Numbered from the stretch's first letter, positions 30,133 to 41,648 are shown. The stretch: DNA of 64,000 nucleotides from Sthenelais limicola (GCA_942159475.1 OW804094.1:8935555-8999554), one strand, 5' to 3'. Numbers and translations are program-made. Notes: generated by a model not told the origin, from the sequence alone.

Positions 30133-30320
30133 CAGGGGGGGCGTTTCATAAGTTCGAATAGCGCGCGCTATAGGGCCTAATGACAGTCGTTACCAAACAT
30201 AGCGCGCATTAAGGTCCAAAATTGACGTCAAATAACATTGCGTTACTATAAGGAACGCACGCTAAATTTATCGCTACCATAACGAACGCGCGCTGCGTTA
30301 ACTTATGAAACGCCCCCCTG
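30133..30320. mobile_element. Short TIR element, 188 bp
   Basis: Ends CAGGGGGGGCGTTTCATAAG and its complement (CTTATGAAACGCCCCCCTG), nearly perfect over 21 bp. The interior has many GCGCGC words in both orientations. No clear target duplication is visible. Confidence 0.75.
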
Positions 30321-30610
30321 TACTGTGCAAGTCTACTTATTCATGCTAAGCCATAGGTATTACGTAAGGGCTCCGCCCGCTACTCTTTACCCACATCCTG
30401 GAGGAAGATATGTAGTTGGATTCTAGTTCATTAAATCAGTTGCATGCTTCTGCGGCTATGGAAATCCCCCTATTGTCTGCTGCGTACAACCAGAGCCAAC
30501 ATGGCTACTACTGTCTCTAATTATTACACACTGGGGTCTCGTGCTATAGATCTCCACCACAATGAGTCCACAAGTGCAGCAAATCTACCAAACAGTTACC
30601 AGATTGTATA
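30321..30610. other. No gene seen
   Basis: Short unique-looking stretch between repeats; nothing recognised. Confidence 0.45.
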
Positions 30611-30844
30611 TGGGTCAAACCGCCAGAAAATGTACAATTCACTTTCAGCAAATCTCTGAAAAACCCAAATTTAGGACAGAAATTACGTTTGAAATATAAT
30701 TAAACGTAACCAAAACATTGTTTAAATCCCTCTCATATCAAATATACTCAGATATACCCAATATTTACCAATTTCAGCCTTATTTAGCAGAATTTACTAA
30801 ATGTGTAGAGCTGGTGGTTGTACATTTTCTGACGATCTGACCCA
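30611..30844. repeat. TIR-B copy
   Basis: From TGGGTCAAACCGCCAG to GACGATCTGACCCATA; flanked by TA on both sides. Confidence 0.85.
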
Positions 30845-31023
30845 TATAGTGGGAGAGGGAGCCTGTAGACAGTCTAACGACTATAAGACAGTATTTAGGA
30901 GCAGGAGCAGGAAGATTGGTTAATAAAAGTGGTTAGAGATTCATGGAATGTTCTTGTGTATTTGCTCGGTATCTAGTTAAGGGGTGTTCTGGCTTGGCAA
31001 TATTCATTTATAAAGGCTTCATA

Positions 31024-31242
31024 TGGGTGAAATCGCCAGAAAATGTACAATTTTTCTTCACCAATCCTCTCAAATAACCCAAATTTAAGACAAAAGTGAG
31101 GTGCAAAATACAGTTCAACATAACCAGACAGATTTATTGAATGAATGCAACACAGAATAAACTCAGATATACTCAGTATTTAACAATTTTCACTCTAATT
31201 TAGCAGAATTTGATAGATGTGTAGAACTGTAGAACTGACCCA
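31024..31242. repeat. TIR-B copy with damaged right arm
   Basis: Left arm TGGGTGAAATCGCCAG; the right arm has lost the GTACATTTTCTG block and ends AACTGACCCA. Confidence 0.75.
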
Positions 31243-31298
31243 AATCTTCCAAGGGAGGATTCAGGGAGAAGGTAATAGTCTAAAGCACTGGCTTCATA

Positions 31299-31480
31299 TG
31301 GGTCAGAATTTTAGAAAATGTACAATTCACCTTCACCAATCCTTTCACAATGACCCTAATTTCAGAGAAAACTGATGTTCAAAATACTGTTTAACATAAT
31401 GAAAGTAACATGTGTTATCAACACAACGCCAGAGGTTCTCTGATATACCCATTATATTTACAACTTACAATATTTTGATA
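31299..31480. repeat. TIR-B fragment, left two thirds
   Basis: Begins TGGGTCAGAATTTTAG and fades after the ATATACCCATTATATTTAC region. Confidence 0.7.
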
Positions 31481-32300
31481 TAAGGCTATTAAATAATGTT
31501 TTTTTCTCTACTTGAAAACCATCACACATGTGAAATTGTGGAGAAATAACACTTTTTTTTATTCGCTTTTTAAAAGGCCACTACAATATTTAATGTTCAT
31601 AGAAAAAAACGCAATATCTCTCAGGAATGTTTTTCAAAATACAAGAAAAATCACTTAAAGCATTTATATATCTCACCCCCTTTTCTAAGGTTATTTTCCC
31701 CCTCCCTAGCCTTCAATGAAAAACTTTACCAACATCAGGATTACTGACCTACGAGGGGTATTACATCAATGAATGGTCCATCATATAGTTAGAACTCGTT
31801 TCTTGGTCGGAGAGTAATCTACGGATCTTAATGTATCCTCATATAATAAGAATTCAACTCTAGGCCCAGAAGAACTGCAAAATAACCCCTTAATATTCGG
31901 CCCTTATTGTAAATTGGCTTTTTTATGGCCAAAGTTTGAGGAGAATGCAGTTTTAGGAGGCGACCTTCTCCATGCAATGGCCAGTGTCATGCTAGACACA
32001 CATTAAATAAGACATGCTCACAAAGGATTGTTGAAATCATGCACATGGTTCAAATCCCATAATCGCTTCATGGATTCTAAATTGAGCCCACTGGGAACTC
32101 TGATACTTGAAGACATACTTTCTCTTATGCTATTTCTCTCTGTCATGAAATGATATCATTCTAGTTGCCCCTTTATTTGTTTGTGCTATCAACTTCACAG
32201 AAAAGGTCGAGATATATTTGGTAAATTCAAGTTGTGGCGTACTATAGTTGATCCTCTGAGAGCTGCCATGTAGTCCAGGAGCAAACAAAGAGAACATGTA
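31481..32300. other. No gene seen
   Basis: AT-rich, with a GGTTCAAATCC box-B-like word at 32047 but no tRNA fold around it. No coding region supported. Confidence 0.45.
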
Positions 32301-32909
32301 TGTGATGTGTTCCAGGAAAATGAGTCACAAGTCGCAAAATTGATATTTTTTAAAGTGTTTTTTCACACGATCTCTTTATTGAAATGTTCTGATTCTTAGT
32401 GAATTTAGTACTTATAGTCATATGAATCAATGTAACATTATATGAAATATATCTCTGCGTTTTGAAGGCCTTCATATCGAGTATATTTACTGGTAATTAC
32501 CCATCCAGAAAAATACTAAACTTTACTTTTCAAAAATATTAAACTGAAAATATAAAAAAATTATTAGGTGTACTAGGGTCAGATTTTCAAAAAATGTACA
32601 ATTCGCCTTCACCAATCCTCTCAAATAACCCACATTTAAGACGAAAATGAGCTTTAAAATGCAGTTTAACATAACAGAACTGATACTGTAAATCAATGTG
32701 ATACCAAATACACTCAATTATACCCGCTATTCATCATTTTGCAGTCTAATTTAGTAGAATTTCCTAAATGTGAAGAGCTGCCAATTGTACATTTTCTGAA
32801 AATCTGACCCACTAGTGTTTACTATCATTGGAATCAGCTCATCCTCTCATATATATGGTGATTCCTCAAAATTAGTGACTTATGACTCATTTTCCTAAAA
32901 CGGATCGCA
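32301..32909. repeat. TIR-A copy carrying a nested TIR-B
   Basis: Left part 32301-32575 and right part 32813-32909 join to one TIR-A copy. The break falls at the family's CCTAGTGTTTACTATC site, with TA present on both sides of the insert, so the pre-insertion site is reconstructable from other copies. Confidence 0.88.
32576..32812. mobile_element. TIR-B element inserted in TIR-A at TA
   Basis: 237 bp, GGGTCAGATTTTC at the left and GAAAATCTGACCC at the right. TA at 32574-32575 and 32813-32814 is the duplicated target. This is the best evidence for the family's borders and target. Confidence 0.88.
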
Positions 32910-32975
32910 TACTTAAAAAGATTAGATGAAGGGGATTCTAATGATTGCAAACACTAGTTTATATATTTTCTATAT

Positions 32976-33213
32976 ATGGGTAAGATTTTCAGAAAATGTA
33001 CAATTGGCAGCTCTATACATTTAGGAAATTCTGCTAAATTAGGCTGCAATTTGGTCAATACTAGGTAAATCCAAGTATATTCAGCATTGCATTGATTCTA
33101 GCAATCTGTTTGGTTAGGTTGAACTGTATTTTGAACTTTATTTTCATCTGAAATCTGGCTTATTTGAGAAGATTGGGGAAGGTGAATTGTACATTTTCAG
33201 AAAATCTGACCCA
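32976..33213. repeat. TIR-B copy, full length
   Basis: From TGGGTAAGATTTTCAG to AAAATCTGACCCA, flanked by TATA. Confidence 0.88.
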
Positions 33214-33681
33214 TATATGCGGGGGAAAGTTAGCATAAACTCTTGATGGCCAATCACTATAGGAAATTAGTCAAATATAGTCCTAATTATAACCTAAGAT
33301 ATGCATGAATATCTTTAACCTACAGTCGTCAGATGTAGTACCAACTTTCATGCAACTAACATCACAAAACACTACAAAAATAAACACTTTCTCAGCAAGG
33401 ATTCATGCCAGAAAATATCAGTTTTGCGACTTGTGGCTCATGTTCCTATAGCAAATCACTTATGCGACAGCTATAGCCAAAATAATTTAGTATACTATCA
33501 ACTGTAAGGGCAATATATGGTACTATGCTTCCCTAGATCTAGAGTTAGCGGAACACTATCTAAATCAGAGCTAAGCAGAAATGTTCTAGTAAATCATTCA
33601 TATTAGATCGTATATATTGAATCCCATATAGAGATAGTGGAAGACAAGCTATGGTAGCTGAGCCACATACAACTACAGATA
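33214..33681. other. No gene; TIR-A end remnant
   Basis: A terminal TIR-A arm (TTTTGCGACTTGTGGCTCAT) is left at about 33405-33460. Nothing else recognised. Confidence 0.5.
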
Positions 33682-33900
33682 TGGGTCAGATTTTCACAAC
33701 ATGAACAATTGGTAGCTCTATATATTTTATTTTTGCTAAACTATGCAAAAAATATGATCAATTTTGGATATATCTAAGTATATTTAGTATCGCATTAAGT
33801 ATCAGTTCTGTTATGTCAAACAGCATTTTGAACCTCATTTCTGTCTTAAATGTTGGTTAGTTGAGAGGATTGGTGAAGGCCAATTCTACATTTTAACAAT
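33682..33900. repeat. TIR-B copy, right arm replaced by tandem repeats
   Basis: Begins TGGGTCAGATTTTCAC; the right end breaks at CTACATTTTAACAAT, where the 19-bp array starts. Confidence 0.75.
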
Positions 33901-34262
33901 CTCTTTAATACAATGTATACTCTTTAGTACAATGTATACTCTTTGGTACAATGTATACTCTTTAGTACAATGTATACTCTTTAGTACAATGTATACTCTT
34001 TGAAACAATGTACATACTCTTTAAACTAGGTACATTCTTTAATACCAAGTATACAATTTAACCTGAAGTATACTGTTTGATACAAAGTGTACTGTTTAAA
34101 ACAAGTTATACTCTTTAATACAATGTATACTCCTTATTACAAGGTATACTCTTTAAAACAAGTTATTCTATTTGATAGCAAATATACGATTTAATATTAA
34201 GCATACTATTCAATACAAATTATACTCTTTGATAACAGTATACTATTTAATACAAGTTATAC
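33901..34262 (+). repeat. 19-bp tandem repeat array
   Basis: Unit TACTCTTTAGTACAATGTA. The first five units are almost identical; later ones diverge progressively in sequence and length. About 19 units in all. Confidence 0.88.
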
Positions 34263-34534
34263 ACGCTAAGTGTCTAGAACCAGCCTGCTAAATCATTATG
34301 AAATGATACGAGGTAGCATATAGATCTAGGAGCTCGTGAAAGATTGTCTGTGAGGGCGGTATTGGGAAAGCCCAATAAAACAGCAGGCAATAAAAGATGG
34401 CGCTAGAAGTAGAGATGGACTTGCACCACGGTGTGTTATTCACTATATATTAGGCACAAATAGTAGACAGCAGCAGTAATTGCTGACACTCTGCCCCCGC
34501 ACTGTCTATATACGAGCCTGGCCACAACTCTATG

Positions 34535-34771
34535 TGGGTGACATTTCCAGAAAATGTACAATTCACTTTTAGAAACTTTCCCAAATAACCCAGATTTGAT
34601 ATACAAATTAGACTCAAAATACAGTTCAACATAACCAAACACATCCCTTGAATCAACTCGATACAAAATATATTCAGATATACCTAGTATTAACCATTTT
34701 TCAGCCTAGTTTAGCAGAATTTACTAAATGTGTAGAGCTAGTAATTGTGTATTTTCTGGTGACCTGCCCCT
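34535..34771. repeat. TIR-B copy
   Basis: From TGGGTGACATTTCCAG to GGTGACCTGCCCC. It shares the variant left arm of the 7708 copy. Confidence 0.8.
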
Positions 34772-34933
34772 TGTACAATCAGGTCCAGAGAAGTGTGCAG
34801 CGCTAGAAGTCCTGCATTCGCATATTATAGAAATAGATTGCAGATGCAAGATATATTTCTATGATAACTTGAATCATTAAATCGCCTGCCGCTAACACAA
34901 GGAACTTCACACTCCCCCCTCTCCTCTTCACCA

Positions 34934-35375
34934 TTGGGAGAATGGCGGATTAAATTAAAGCTAAAATGTGCTGCATCAATGTCTAGTGTTTACAGGCCCT
35001 TCAATACAACCAGTCTCTACTCTAGGGGGAAGGTGCTGCACTCCAATCAACACGCGTTGGAGGTTCAAATCCCAGAGCAGACGGCCTTTTTACGTTTGTC
35101 TCATTTTCAAGTCAATTTATTTTTTAATTTCACTTATATCTTCACATCTGGGACTTGTTTGTTTTTAAAACTCACACATTTAGTTGTTGATGTCATTTCC
35201 TGTCAATTGGTGAAAGAATTGCAGAGGCGAAGATTAAATTAAGTGAGTAAAGTGAGTTAGACGTAAAAGGTAACGGCCGGAAGAGCTGGGACTCTCCCAG
35301 AGGCCTGTTGACCTGTTTGTCTGTACCTCATGTACCATTTGGACAAATAAAAAATGATTCTATTCTATTCTAGAC
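34934..35375 (+). repeat. Possible SINE-like retroposon
   Basis: The right end, GGACAAATAAAAAATGATTC followed by repeated ATTCT, looks like a retroposon tail with AATAAA. A box-B-like GGTTCAAATCCC lies at 35057-35068. I could not find a matching box A, and the flanking bases do not form a T-arm. The 3' tail is convincing, the tRNA origin is not. Confidence 0.45.
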
Positions 35376-35797
35376 GAGGGACCTAACTTAATCCGGTATA
35401 AATAGCTTACAGATGAATATGATTCTGTAATTTAAGAGAAGTGTACACTTATTACGCCCTGCTCATATAATAATGACAGAGTATTATATCTTACAGGCTT
35501 AGCTGATGTCAAAACTGCCTTGAATAATGACTAAAAACACAAACTTCTCTTATACTCTTATACTAGGATCTTAAACGGATCCGACATCTTCTGCATGTAT
35601 ATAAGTCCAACTGAAATGTATAATCTTAAATGGTTACAAATTAAAAACTTTCAGAAGTATATAATTCGTATAAAAAAGATGGGGTTCAGGGATACTATGA
35701 TTCCTCAGTCCTGAGTGTTGGGTGACGGAACTAAGCTTGCGTTTATTTTCTACAAAAATGGTTTTTGCACAGGGCCATGACTTATCAAGTACACAGT
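35376..35797. other. No gene seen
   Basis: AT-rich, no recognised feature. Confidence 0.45.
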
Positions 35798-36010
35798 TGT
35801 GATGTGTTTCGGGAAAATGAGTCACAAGTCGCAAAATTGATATTTTTCAAAGAGATTTACCCACAGGATTTCTTTGTAGTAATGTTCATGAAACATTCCG
35901 AGAAACATATTTTGTGAATACAACACTTTGAAAAATAGCAACTTTGCGACTTGTGACTCATTTTCCTAAAACAAATCACAATTGTACATTTTCTGACGAC
36001 CTGACCCATA
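35798..36010. repeat. Miniature TIR-A copy plus TIR-B end
   Basis: TIR-A arms TGTGATGTGTTTCGGG and ACAAATCACA enclose only 183 bp (35798-35980), so most of the interior is deleted. It is followed by a TIR-B terminal arm ending GACCTGACCCATA. Confidence 0.8.
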
Positions 36011-36044
36011 TACCAGTTGGCGGCTGAGGGACGCTATCTATAGC

Positions 36045-36372
36045 AGACAACATTTATCTCTACAATAATCCCCCAGACTGTATGTAGATAACCTTGGTAG
36101 CAACAATACAGTTGTTTCCTCCGCTATAAGGGTATTGTACCCTAGTCAGACCATACCAGACGGTTTGTGTCATGAATATGGCATTGTGATGGTTGCAACC
36201 ATCCGTGCACAACAGATTGATGTGATGGGTTTCAAGAGAATGAGTCACAGGAGATCTCTTATACTATCACCAATACACCTTCACAAATTCTCTCAAATAA
36301 CCCACATATAAAGGCAAAATTCTGGTTCAAAATACAGTTCAACATAACCAGACAGATTTATTGAATGAATAC
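36045..36372. repeat. Composite repeat unit, copy 1 (interrupted)
   Basis: Starts GCAGACAACATTTATCTC and passes through CTCCGCTATAAGGGTATTG, GACGGTTTGTGTCATGAA, and a TIR-B-derived block ending TTATTGAATGAAT. The same order recurs from 37714. The unit resumes at about 37605 after an insert. Confidence 0.75.
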
Positions 36373-36499
36373 TACACTGTTATAAATAAGTGTGTTTTCA
36401 CTCGAAAGACCGCGCTGTTTAACACGTCTAGTTCGCGTATTCCCACACGCCCCAGAAAGCTAGGTGTGGTGGTCACTCAAGGGGGACGGAGCTTTGTTT

Positions 36500-36526
36500 G
36501 GGTGGGGGAGGGGGAGGGGGTGGGGT
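36500..36526 (+). other. G-quadruplex-prone run
   Basis: Five runs of three or more G separated by single bases on the + strand. The pattern fits a stable G-quadruplex; function unknown. Confidence 0.6.
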
Positions 36527-37346
36527 GCCGGCAGCAGCAGAGACCTAAGCCGAGGCTAAGGGACCCACCTAGACAGCTATATTCTATTTATATACCTACC
36601 AACCCTTACACCATCCATACAACCATCATAACTTCTCCGACCACTGGCCAGCCCACACCAAAAGTAATTGGATGTACTTTTAGGTATACTAGTACATACG
36701 TATCCCAGGTAAGTATGATGCATGCATCTCTTTTATTTCACTCTAATTCATTAACTATGATCTTTAGTATCACTTCTCATGAATAATCCATGCTCAACTT
36801 TGTTTCAGTTTTGTGTCATTCATTATTGTATTTATATTTAGATGAATAAAGGATCATTGCAAGTAAGTGAGTAAGTGACGGCTGTGACAATGTGCAGAGC
36901 GTTGCCAAACACCCTGGAGTAAACCCCTGATTAAGCCAAGTTAGTGTATCGCACATATGACATATTATACATCATTTGAAAGAGAACTTAATGCTGATTC
37001 TAGCTATGTATAACATATGCATGGTTTCGCACAAACATTTAATAATTAGCGCGGCCAGAACGCTCTGTACTTATGAGTATAGGTGTCAGATTGGTGAGTC
37101 TAAAGTGGCAGAGATATATAGTTGTTTATGTCGGGGTAAATGGGTGTTCATTATTGTCCAGTTTCTGGTTGCATGTTGGCTATGTAACAATGTTTGATAT
37201 ATACCTGTACTTTTCTCATTACAGAAGCTGGCACAAGGAAGAAATGCATCAAACGAAAATGATACACTAAAATGATGAAATGATGAAGTGTGCCCACCCC
37301 AAATTCAATGAATGAAAAAACAAATAAATAATTAAGCCAAATAAAA

Positions 37347-37376
37347 CCCCCTCCCCACGCATCCCCACCCACCCCC
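37347..37376 (-). other. G-quadruplex-prone run, minus strand
   Basis: Four or more runs of C on the + strand (CCCCC, CCCC, CCCC, CCC, CCCCC), so the complementary strand could form a G-quadruplex. Confidence 0.55.
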
Positions 37377-37604
37377 TAAACCACCTAACGTTTACACGCA
37401 CCACTGAGCAAGCCAAGCCGCCACCGCCTCGGTAAGGCGACTGATTTCACGCGCTTAGCAGGTGATGACGTCACTAGACACTTGTGGCCGCCAGTAGAAA
37501 CATACGCGAAAAGCCAGTACAGACAAGCGCTATGAGCGTGCAACAAGGTGACCCGCCTTTCGCGTACCTTCACTAGGGAAATGCGTGAAGTCTTTCCACA
37601 GTGT

Positions 37605-38739
37605 ATACAAAATATACTCAGTATTTATCATTTTCCAGCCTAATTTACCAGAGTTTGAGAGATGGCTAGCACTGTAGATTGTGCATTTTCTGAAAGTCTG
37701 GCCCATATACAGACAATATTTATCTCCAATAAATAATCCCCCAGACTCTATGTAGATAACCTCAGTAGCATCAATAGTGGACAAATATCAATACAGTTGT
37801 TTCCCCCAGCCCTCCGCTATAAGGGTATTGCACCCTACACAGAACAATAGGAGACGGTTTGTGTCATGAATATGGCATTGTGATGGTTGCAACCATCCGT
37901 GAGACTATCATACTATCACCAATAAGCCTTCACCAATTGTCTCAAATAACCCACATTTAAAGGCAAAAATCAGGTTTAAATTACAGTTTAACATAACCAG
38001 ACAGATTTATTGAATGAATACAATACAGAATACACTCAGATATACGCAGTATAATTTCTTTTATCAACCTTCACTCTAATTGAGCAGAAGTTGATAGATG
38101 TGTAGAAATGTAGATTGTACATTTTCTGAAAATATGACCCATAGGCAGACGACATTTATCTCTACAATAATGCCCAGACTGTATGTAGATAACCTCGGTA
38201 GCAACAATACAGTGTTTCACCAGACCTCCGCTATAAGGGTATTGCACCCTACATAGGACAATACCAGACGGTTTGTGTCATGAATATGGCACTGTGATGG
38301 TTGCAACCATCCGTGCACAACAGATCGATGTGATGTTTTTCAGGAGAATGAGTCACAGGGGATCTCTAACTATCATACTATCACCAATACACCTTCACCA
38401 ATTGTCTCAAATAACCCACATATAAGGGCAAAATTCTGGTTCAAAATACAGTTTAACATAACCAGACAGATTTATTGAATGAATACAATACCGAATACAC
38501 TCAGATATACTCAGTATTTATCATTTTTCAGCCTAATTTAGCAGAGTTTGAGAGATGACTAGCACTGTAGATTGTACATTTTCTGAAAGTCTGGCCCATA
38601 TACAGACAACATGTATCTCTACAATAATCCCCCAGACTGTGTGTAGATAACCTCAGTAGCATTAATGGTGGACAAATATCAATACAGTTGTTTGGTCAGC
38701 CCTCCGCTATAAGGGTGAAACTTCCAGAAAATGCACAAT
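37605..38739. repeat. Composite repeat, tandem units of ~440-450 bp
   Basis: Unit starts at about 37714, 38149 and 38601. Each contains the ATCTCTACAATAATCCCCCAG block, the ATAAGGGTATTGCACC block, TTGCAACCATCCGTG and a TIR-B-derived segment. The last unit is cut short by TIR-A at 38740. The array looks like a tandem duplication of an older nest of repeats. Confidence 0.75.
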
Positions 38740-39152
38740 TGTCATCCGTTTCAGGAAAATGAGTCATAAGTCGCAAAATTGATATTTTTCAAAGTGTTTT
38801 CTTCACAAGATCACATCATTAGAATTTTCTGAATTTGGGGGACTTCATCACATAGACTAATATCAATCGGTGTATTAAATTTCAGGACAATCTATGTAAT
38901 ATATCCGTTAGTTTTGAAGGTCCTCATATGGACTACATTTAGTTACTTTACTGTTTATTGACCCCCAGAAATATTGGAAACTTTTTTTTCAAAAACGAAA
39001 ATATCAAACTTAAAATCTAGAAATACTAAAATAAGATTATTATACTGTTTACTATCATTGGAAATCCCTTGATCTCATCGTTACAAATCTATAATAATAT
39101 CTCAAGATCTATTTTTTGCGACTTATGACCAATTTTCCTGAAACACATCACA
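38740..39152. repeat. TIR-A copy, full length (413 bp)
   Basis: From TGTCATCCGTTTCAGG to GAAACACATCACA. Confidence 0.87.
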
Positions 39153-39363
39153 ATTCACATTCAGAAACCCTCTCAAATTACTCAAATTCAATACAAAAAT
39201 GTGACTCAAAACACAAGTCATCATAACCAAACACATCCCTTGAGTCAACTCGATGCGGAATATATTCAGATATAGCTAGTATTTATCACTTTTCAGCCTA
39301 ATTTAGCAGAATTTACTAAATGTGTAGAGCTGGCGATTGTACATTTTCTGGTGACTTGACCCA
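39153..39363. repeat. TIR-B copy lacking left arm
   Basis: Starts at the internal TTCACATTCAGAAACCC block and ends GTGACTTGACCCATA; it abuts TIR-A directly. Confidence 0.75.
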
Positions 39364-39486
39364 TAAGGGGATTGCACTCTATTCAGACTATTTGACGGTT
39401 TGTGTCATGAATAGGGCATTGTGATGGTTGCAAATGAACAGTTGTGATGTGTTTCAGGACAATGAGTCACGGGAGATCTCTAACTA

Positions 39487-39998
39487 CACTCTAAGAAGAA
39501 AGAGTTATTTCAAGAACCCTTATAGGTTCTTCGGCTTGTCAACATGGCAGAACCCCTAATGGTTCTTAGAAGAACTGTTTTTGAAGGTTCTTAGAAGAAC
39601 CCCCGTTTGGGAAATAGGTAGGGTTCTACAAAGAACCCTGGATTTGAAGAACCCTCCAGCTGGAAATGTCCGGGGTTCTTTGAAGAACCAAAGGGTTCTA
39701 GATGAAGCCCTTTTGATGGGGTTCTTTACTCAGAGTTTAGGTTCTTTCAAGAACCATACATTGATTTGTCAATGGTTCTTTGTAGAACCTCATGGTTCTA
39801 GTTGCAACCCATGAATATGGTTAGATTGAACATCTACAGCCCAGATAGCTTTTAAAGGTACAGATGCATAGCTGCATCCTTTAATTCGTCATTTATCATC
39901 AGCACTGGATGTTTACAGACCTTTATAGCTCTCACCTTGCAATGATGAAACTAGAGGTTCCCCAAGGAACCTTAAAGAACCCTTTTTTTCTTAGAGTG
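39487..39998. mobile_element. TIR element with internal palindrome array, TA target
   Basis: 512 bp with ends CACTCTAAGAAGAAA and TTTCTTAGAGTG, flanked by TA at 39485-39486 and 39999-40000. The undisturbed site (CTAACTATCATACTATC) is preserved in the sister unit near 38368. The interior carries about eight copies of the palindromic motif GGTTCTT-N2-AAGAACC or its halves. No ORF encodes a transposase. Target and ends fit a Tc1/mariner-type non-autonomous element (inference). Confidence 0.85.
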
Positions 39999-40132
39999 TA
40001 TCATACTATTACCACTATAGCAAGTACCTACATCAATCAGTTGTACTGTGCTATTCCAAAACGGTGAAATTCGGATTTTCTGTTTGTGTCAAGTATAAAG
40101 CAATTACATAATTAAAACAATACAATAATATT

Positions 40133-40274
40133 ATGATGAATAACAGGGAAATCAGTTGCACGTTGTGAAAAATCGATTTTGAAATATCATTATATTTGAA
40201 AAAATGAAATCAAGCAGGTTCCAATTATAGTAAACAGTTGGACATATAATAATTATTTCTATATTTTCTATATT
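40133..40274. repeat. TIR-A fragment, left part
   Basis: A degenerate left arm (ATGAATAACAGGGAAATCAG) leads into the family's TTTTGAAATATCATTATATTT block, and is cut by the fold-back element at 40275. Confidence 0.7.
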
Positions 40275-40729
40275 CCAATCCCTACCCCATTCCTCTCCAC
40301 ATCCTTTAATAAAAGAGAAATATATTCCATATAATCCATGTACCAAAATACACTTAAAACTTCAGGTAAGGCGGGTAAATGTCCTAGGATGGTAAATGTC
40401 TGGGATGGTACATGTCCTAGCGGTGAAATGTCCAGAATGGTAATTGTCCAGGGGGTATGTCGGGGGGGATATGTCCGGCGGGTACATGTCCGGCGGGTAG
40501 CTGTCCTGTCACCTTCTTTTGGTAATCAGGCCCGCCATCCTGATACATACTGATACACCTCACCACCTCTGGTGTTGTGCTTCACCGCCATCAGGGCTGT
40601 GGGGGAGAGGCTGATGATAAGATATTTACCCGCCTTACCTGAAGTTTTAAGTGTATTTTGGTACATGGATTATATGGAATATATCTCTCTTTTATTAAAG
40701 GATGTGGAGAGGAATGGGGTGGGGATTGG
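40275..40729. mobile_element. Fold-back element with 106-bp inverted arms
   Basis: Left arm 40275-40380 and right arm 40624-40729 are inverse copies with two differences by my reading (about 98%). Ends are CCAATCCC and GGGGATTGG. The 243-bp centre contains repeated GGTACATGTCC-like words and a stretch (40500-40600) with no repeats. No ORF of note and no clear target duplication. Confidence 0.87.
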
Positions 40730-40876
40730 ATGACTACATTCATTTCAAGGATTTGATACAGTATCATGTTAAGTTAGTTAATGGTAACTATAGTGTCACC
40801 ATTTACTGATATCTACCTGTAGAAGAGCCTACAGCCCCGCATTGGTACAATAAACCTCCAGGGTTCACTACATAAT

Positions 40877-41277
40877 TGATGTATTTCAGGAAAATGAGTC
40901 ATAAGTCGCAAAAAACGGATTTTGAGCTACCATTATATTTGAAAAGATGGGATCAAGCCGATTCCAATGATAGTAAACAGTCGTATACTTTAATGTGTAT
41001 TTCTAGATTTTAAGTTTGATATTTTAATTTTTGAAAAAAAGTTTCCAATATTTCTTGGGGTCAATGAAGAGTAAAGTAACCAAATGTAGTCCATATGACG
41101 ACCTTTAAAACGAAAGGATATATTATATAGATTGTCCTGAAATTTGATACATCGATTTATACAGCTATGAGCAATGAACTCTCCAATAATCAGAACATTT
41201 AGATAAAGATATTTTGTGAAATAAACACTTTGAAAAATAACAATTCTGCGACTTATGACTCATTTTCCTGAAACACT
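40877..41277. repeat. TIR-A copy
   Basis: From TTGATGTATTTCAGGAAAA to CCTGAAACACTA; the interior is complete and the last bases of the right end differ. Confidence 0.83.
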
Positions 41278-41648
41278 ATATATTCGAGTTGAATCTTTAT
41301 CTATCTGAGTGTCAGTATACATATATTTTTCATCAGAAAGTTGCAGTATAGTTCCTGCCTCCGCTACTAAAAAAGATGACGCGTATTGTCCAACTACTGT
41401 GAATAATAGATACCATAAGTCACGTGGGCCGGTTGAAAAGTTTGCGGAGAATTTATAACTATGCAGTATATGGTTGATATATGTGATTCAGATGCTGCTA
41501 TGTTGGGACGGCAAGAAGCGACCTCACCCGGAACCGGATCCTGCTGTTCCCTGGGTAACCAAGGTCAAACGCACCGCCAGACTTTCAAACACTCTGCTTC
41601 AAGCTGCCTGTTCAGTCGGTTGATAAAGATCGGAAATTTTTGCTATGA

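Larger units (their letters stand above)
36373..37604. mobile_element. 1.2-kb insertion in composite unit, possible TIR element
   Basis: This segment separates two halves of one composite unit. Its ends read TA-CACTGT and ACAGTG-TA, a short inverted repeat with a TA duplication; the inversion does not extend beyond ~6 bp. Inside are a G-rich run (36500-36526), a C-rich run (37347-37376), a CCCAG/GTAAGT donor-like site at 36709 and a TGACGTCA site at 37466. The open frame 36361-36786 has no known domain. Confidence 0.5.

Noticed and set aside
32047..32057. Second box-B-like word GGTTCAAATCC
   Set aside because: A weak box A resemblance upstream, but no acceptor or anticodon stem can be drawn.
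35057..35068. Box-B-like GGTTCAAATCCC, possible tRNA or SINE promoter
   Set aside because: Flanking bases do not form a T-arm and no box A is found at a suitable distance, so no tRNA is called.
36361..36786. 141-codon open frame followed by a good splice donor
   Set aside because: Low-complexity, no domain, begins in repeat sequence. The donor match alone is not enough.
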